Positions 5,290-7,158 of a stretch of 7,158 nt of DNA are shown here, in pieces. Made by a program: the position numbers and the translations under genes. How positions within the stretch are numbered: position 1 is the first letter of the stretch; each line of letters starts with the position of its first letter. Location: the NCBI GenBank assembly GCA_029256665.1, contig JAQSXN010000198.1, forward strand, positions 1 through 7,158, in the 5' to 3' direction. This DNA is from Paenibacillus sp. Lineage in GTDB: Bacteria; Bacillota; Bacilli; Paenibacillales; Paenibacillaceae. The notes beneath the pieces were generated by a model, which saw only the letters and a list, made by a program, of their open reading frames with translations, searched no databases and was not told the DNA's origin.

Positions 5290-6111
5290 ATGTTAACGGT
5301 CGAGCAACTCGAGGAATTCGAGGTCAATGGTTTTCTGAAAGGCTCCGTCGTTCTTAACGAAGAAGAGGTGGAGAAGCTTCGCGAGGAATTGAATCTCGTG
5401 ATGGAAGGAAAGACCGTAAAACAACCGGTGCTGAACCACAATAAAAATAAAAGCGATAAAGGTTTGTATGACGATATGGAGATGAGCGTAGACGAAAAGG
5501 TCGTGCAGATCGTAAATATTTGGACGGCTAGCGACCTTTTCTTCAAGCATGCTTCTCACACGACGATTTGCGAGGAGATCGCTCAACTGTGCAAGTCGGA
5601 CACGCTTCGCATCTGGCACGACCAAGTGCAGTATAAGCCGCCGGTTTCCGGCGGGCCGACAGGGTGGCATCAGGATCATCCCCTATGGCCGATCTTGCAG
5701 CCGGCCGATCTTGTCAGCGCATGGGTTGCGCTGGATGATGCCGTCATCGAGAACGGGTGCATGTGGATGGTTCCCGGCAGCCACAAGTGGGGCGATCATC
5801 AGAAATATTTGGCGAGCACGCCCGACTTCAAGCCTTATCACAAGAAACCCGAGCTGTTGCCGGAGGGCGCCGTGGTAGAAGCCGTGCCTTTCGAAATCAA
5901 GAAGGGGCAGGTCGGTTACCATCACTGCCTCACGTGGCATGGAAGCCCGCATAATCGTTCGCAGCTGAAGCGGAGAGCGATTGCCGTGCACTATATGCCG
6001 GGACATACCCGGTACGAGCCCTCCCGAAACCATGTCATGCATCAATTCGTTACGGTAGAGCCTGGCGAAATTCTTAGGGGAGACCAGTTCCCGGTCGTCT
6101 ATGCAAAATGA
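5290..6111 (+). CDS. Phytanoyl-CoA dioxygenase (PhyH) family protein
   Basis: This 273-residue non-heme Fe(II)/2-oxoglutarate-dependent dioxygenase of the PhyH family has a complete predicted active site. The HxD pair is His127-x-Asp129 in GWHQDHP, the distal His217 is in TWHGS, and Arg228, 11 residues after it, is the expected 2-oxoglutarate ligand in KRRA. Other typical stretches are SAWVALDDA (143-151) and GCMWMVPGSH (156-165). The family hydroxylates very diverse small molecules, so the name does not imply phytanic acid metabolism; the substrate is unknown. The ATG at 5290 has AAAGGGAGG (5274-5282) 7 bases upstream. It is divergent from the AraC-family gene, which probably controls it, and it ends 124 bp before a strong terminator. 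Length is normal and no key residue is missing. Confidence 0.92.
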   Translation: MLTVEQLEEFEVNGFLKGSVVLNEEEVEKLREELNLVMEGKTVKQPVLNHNKNKSDKGLYDDMEMSVDEKVVQIVNIWTASDLFFKHASHTTICEEIAQLCKSDTLRIWHDQVQYKPPVSGGPTGWHQDHPLWPILQPADLVSAWVALDDAVIENGCMWMVPGSHKWGDHQKYLASTPDFKPYHKKPELLPEGAVVEAVPFEIKKGQVGYHHCLTWHGSPHNRSQLKRRAIAVHYMPGHTRYEPSRNHVMHQFVTVEPGEILRGDQFPVVYAK

Positions 6112-6235
6112 AAGGTTAGAAGCTCCGATGCTAGCGAGCGTTGCGCCCTTTCGTAACGACGGCGATACTGCCCTTGCACCGAAATCCAGCAATTTAGTTG
6201 GTGGCAGCTCTTCGCATAGATATTCGATGCAATAG

Positions 6236-6283
6236 AAACAGTCGCAAGGTGTCGGCGTTCATGCCGGTGCCTTGCGACTGTTT
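6236..6283. terminator. Strong bidirectional intrinsic terminator
   Basis: Arms 6236-6256 and 6263-6283 form a 21-bp stem around a 6-base loop. Eighteen pairs are Watson-Crick and three consecutive ones (left UGU with right GUG) are wobble when read on the plus strand. The stem ends in AAACAGTCGCAAGG/CCTTGCGACTGTTT, so each strand has a short T-tract at its 3' side. It lies between the convergent PhyH and DinB-family genes and can end both. Confidence 0.8.
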
Positions 6284-6311
6284 GTCGTCTATCGGACCCT
6301 AGAAACCTAGT

Positions 6312-6809
6312 TCATTGGGCCTTCTCATCGGCCGTGGGACCGTACATGCTCGGCACCGGAATATCGAGAAGCCGCAAATATACCCCGAGCTGTGCCCGGT
6401 GGTGAACCATGTGGCTTAAACCGAAGGTGCGTAGAGCGATCGCTCGCGGCTGACGAAGGATGATATGGTCGCCGTGGCGTAGCGTCCATTCCTCGCCGAG
6501 CGTTTTCTCGTCGCATTCGGCAAGCAGCTTTTCAATCTTGTCGATGTTCTCGTCGAACTCCTCTAGAATATCGGCGCGTTTTTCCAAAGGGTCCCGCCGC
6601 AGCGGCACGGTCGAAAGATCGAGCTCATGTTGCTGAATAATCGGGATTTGCCAGTTCAGCAGGTTGATTAGATGTGTTGCCAGCGCGCCGAGAGTCATGG
6701 ATTTCTCGTGCGGTTTCCACGACATATGCTCCTCGGGCAATCGTTCCAGGATGCGTCGTGTAGTGGTTAGTTCGTGCATGGCGTCACCGATGATTAGTTG
6801 TTTGATCAT
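6312..6809 (-). CDS. DinB-family four-helix metal-binding protein
   Basis: This 165-residue protein belongs to the DinB/YfiT-like four-helix-bundle superfamily. The predicted metal triad is His46 (ATHLINLLNW), His133 and His137 (LSHMVHHRAQLGVYL). Members include bacillithiol- or mycothiol-linked transferases and many proteins of unknown function; despite the name they are not DNA polymerase IV. The start at 6809 is chosen because GGGAGGG (complement of 6819-6825) precedes it by 9 bases and family homology begins at MIKQLI. The open frame extends upstream to 6887 but that part looks like promoter DNA. The upstream TATAGT/TATATT sequences on the minus strand (about 6835-6845) could be a -10, but I see no convincing -35. 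A thiol-dependent detoxification role would fit the neighbourhood but is not shown by the sequence. Confidence 0.88.
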   Translation of the reverse strand: MIKQLIIGDAMHELTTTRRILERLPEEHMSWKPHEKSMTLGALATHLINLLNWQIPIIQQHELDLSTVPLRRDPLEKRADILEEFDENIDKIEKLLAECDEKTLGEEWTLRHGDHIILRQPRAIALRTFGLSHMVHHRAQLGVYLRLLDIPVPSMYGPTADEKAQ

Positions 6810-6924
6810 ACAATAATTCCCTCCCTTATGATTCAATATACTATAAATTCCAATTAAGCGGGAAGTCGATTCGCGATCGCAAAACACAAACAGACAAGGA
6901 GTGAATAGTTTGGAAATAAGTGGA

Positions 6925-6953
6925 TGTAACCTATCGGACTTACAACCCGTCTA
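6925..6953 (+). promoter_or_regulatory. ECF-sigma-type promoter of the lipoprotein gene
   Basis: TGTAAC (6925-6930) and CGTCTA (6948-6953) are separated by exactly 17 bp, matching the layout of Bacillus ECF promoters recognised by SigX, SigM or SigW-type factors (AAC in the -35, CGTC in the -10). Transcription would begin near 6960, about 24 bases before the lipoprotein ATG and just ahead of its ribosome site at 6972-6977. The sigma factor gene is not in the window. Confidence 0.65.
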
Positions 6954-6983
6954 GGATAGCAAATAGTCTCTGGGGGATTTCCT

Positions 6984-7158
6984 ATGAAAAAATGGCTGGC
7001 TATCGGCTGTGTCTTATCTTTATTGACGGTTACGGGGTGCGGAGGGGTGTCCGGCATGAAATCAACAGCGACTCCAGCTCCAACGACACCTTTATATACA
7101 TCAACCGATGTAGATAAAAGGATCGTGCAGGCGAACAATACATTCGGGCTGACCTTGT
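6984..7158 (+). CDS. Lipoprotein, probable serpin, N-terminal fragment
   Basis: The first 58 codons of a gene run off the right edge. A lipoprotein signal peptide is clear: MKK start, hydrophobic core (residues 4-16) and lipobox VTGC with the lipidated cysteine at position 19. A Ser/Thr/Pro-rich linker follows (about 25-42), then DKRIVQANNTFGLTL (44-58). That last stretch resembles the first helix of bacterial serpins, where an ANN-F-L pattern starts the domain, so an extracellular membrane-anchored protease inhibitor is likely. GGGGGA (6972-6977) precedes the ATG by 6 bases. The ECF-type promoter suggests induction by cell-envelope stress. Lipoprotein status is strong; serpin identity rests on a short match and needs the rest of the gene. 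Confidence 0.75.
   Translation, partial: MKKWLAIGCVLSLLTVTGCGGVSGMKSTATPAPTTPLYTSTDVDKRIVQANNTFGLTL

Noticed and set aside
6112..6235. Small gene between PhyH and the terminator
   Set aside because: No start codon with a ribosome site and no family-like translation; treated as 3' untranslated DNA.
6810..6887. Upstream extension of the DinB-family frame
   Set aside because: AT-rich promoter-like DNA with a strong ribosome site at 6819-6825 placed for the internal ATG at 6809.
6896..6954. Possible leader peptide of about 14 codons (TTG start at 6910, AAGGAG at 6896-6901)
   Set aside because: It overlaps both hexamers of the ECF-type promoter, so it would lie mostly upstream of the transcription start, and it shows no attenuator-like codon run.

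Overview
The window looks like chromosomal DNA of a spore-forming Bacillota of the Paenibacillaceae type (Paenibacillus or Cohnella-like). This is inferred from the strong AGGAGG-type ribosome binding sites, moderately GC-rich coding sequence with AT-rich promoters, the Bacillus-style MhqR-type operator, and gene families common in that group (AraC/PhyH pair, DinB-family protein, serpin-like lipoprotein). No rRNA, tRNA, CRISPR array, transposase or phage gene is visible.

Layout. Positions 1-246 carry no convincing gene. The left edge holds two degenerate copies of a repeat of about 30 bp at a 51-bp period with a hairpin between them. Positions 224-3142 form a quinone/hydroquinone-stress locus on the + strand: a MarR-family repressor, a two-domain VOC ring-cleaving dioxygenase, an MhqD-like alpha/beta hydrolase and a flavin-reductase-like protein. 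The last three are tightly packed (3-bp and 5-bp gaps). A near-identical 18-bp imperfect palindrome lies in front of both the regulator and the dioxygenase. The first copy covers the -10 box and probable start site of a promoter with a perfect TTGACA -35, so the regulator probably represses itself and the three downstream genes. The palindrome resembles the MhqR box of Bacillus subtilis as I remember it.

Positions 3328-4242 encode a stand-alone thioredoxin-reductase-fold flavoprotein with a CPYC redox motif but a degenerate NADPH-binding motif. It is convergent with an AraC-family regulator (4276-5151, minus strand). That regulator is divergent from a phytanoyl-CoA-dioxygenase-family enzyme (5290-6111, plus strand), and the shared 138-bp intergenic region has candidate direct repeats and a cre-like site. 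A 21-bp-stem hairpin at 6236-6283 is a likely bidirectional terminator separating the PhyH gene from a convergent DinB-family gene (6312-6809, minus strand). The right end holds the first 58 codons of a lipoprotein, probably a serpin, behind a well-spaced ECF-sigma-type promoter (TGTAAC-N17-CGTCTA).

Together the window reads as an accessory stress and detoxification neighbourhood. The best-supported system is the MhqR-like regulon. It is a variant of a known theme rather than a wholly new system; its less usual element is the flavin-reductase-like fourth gene.
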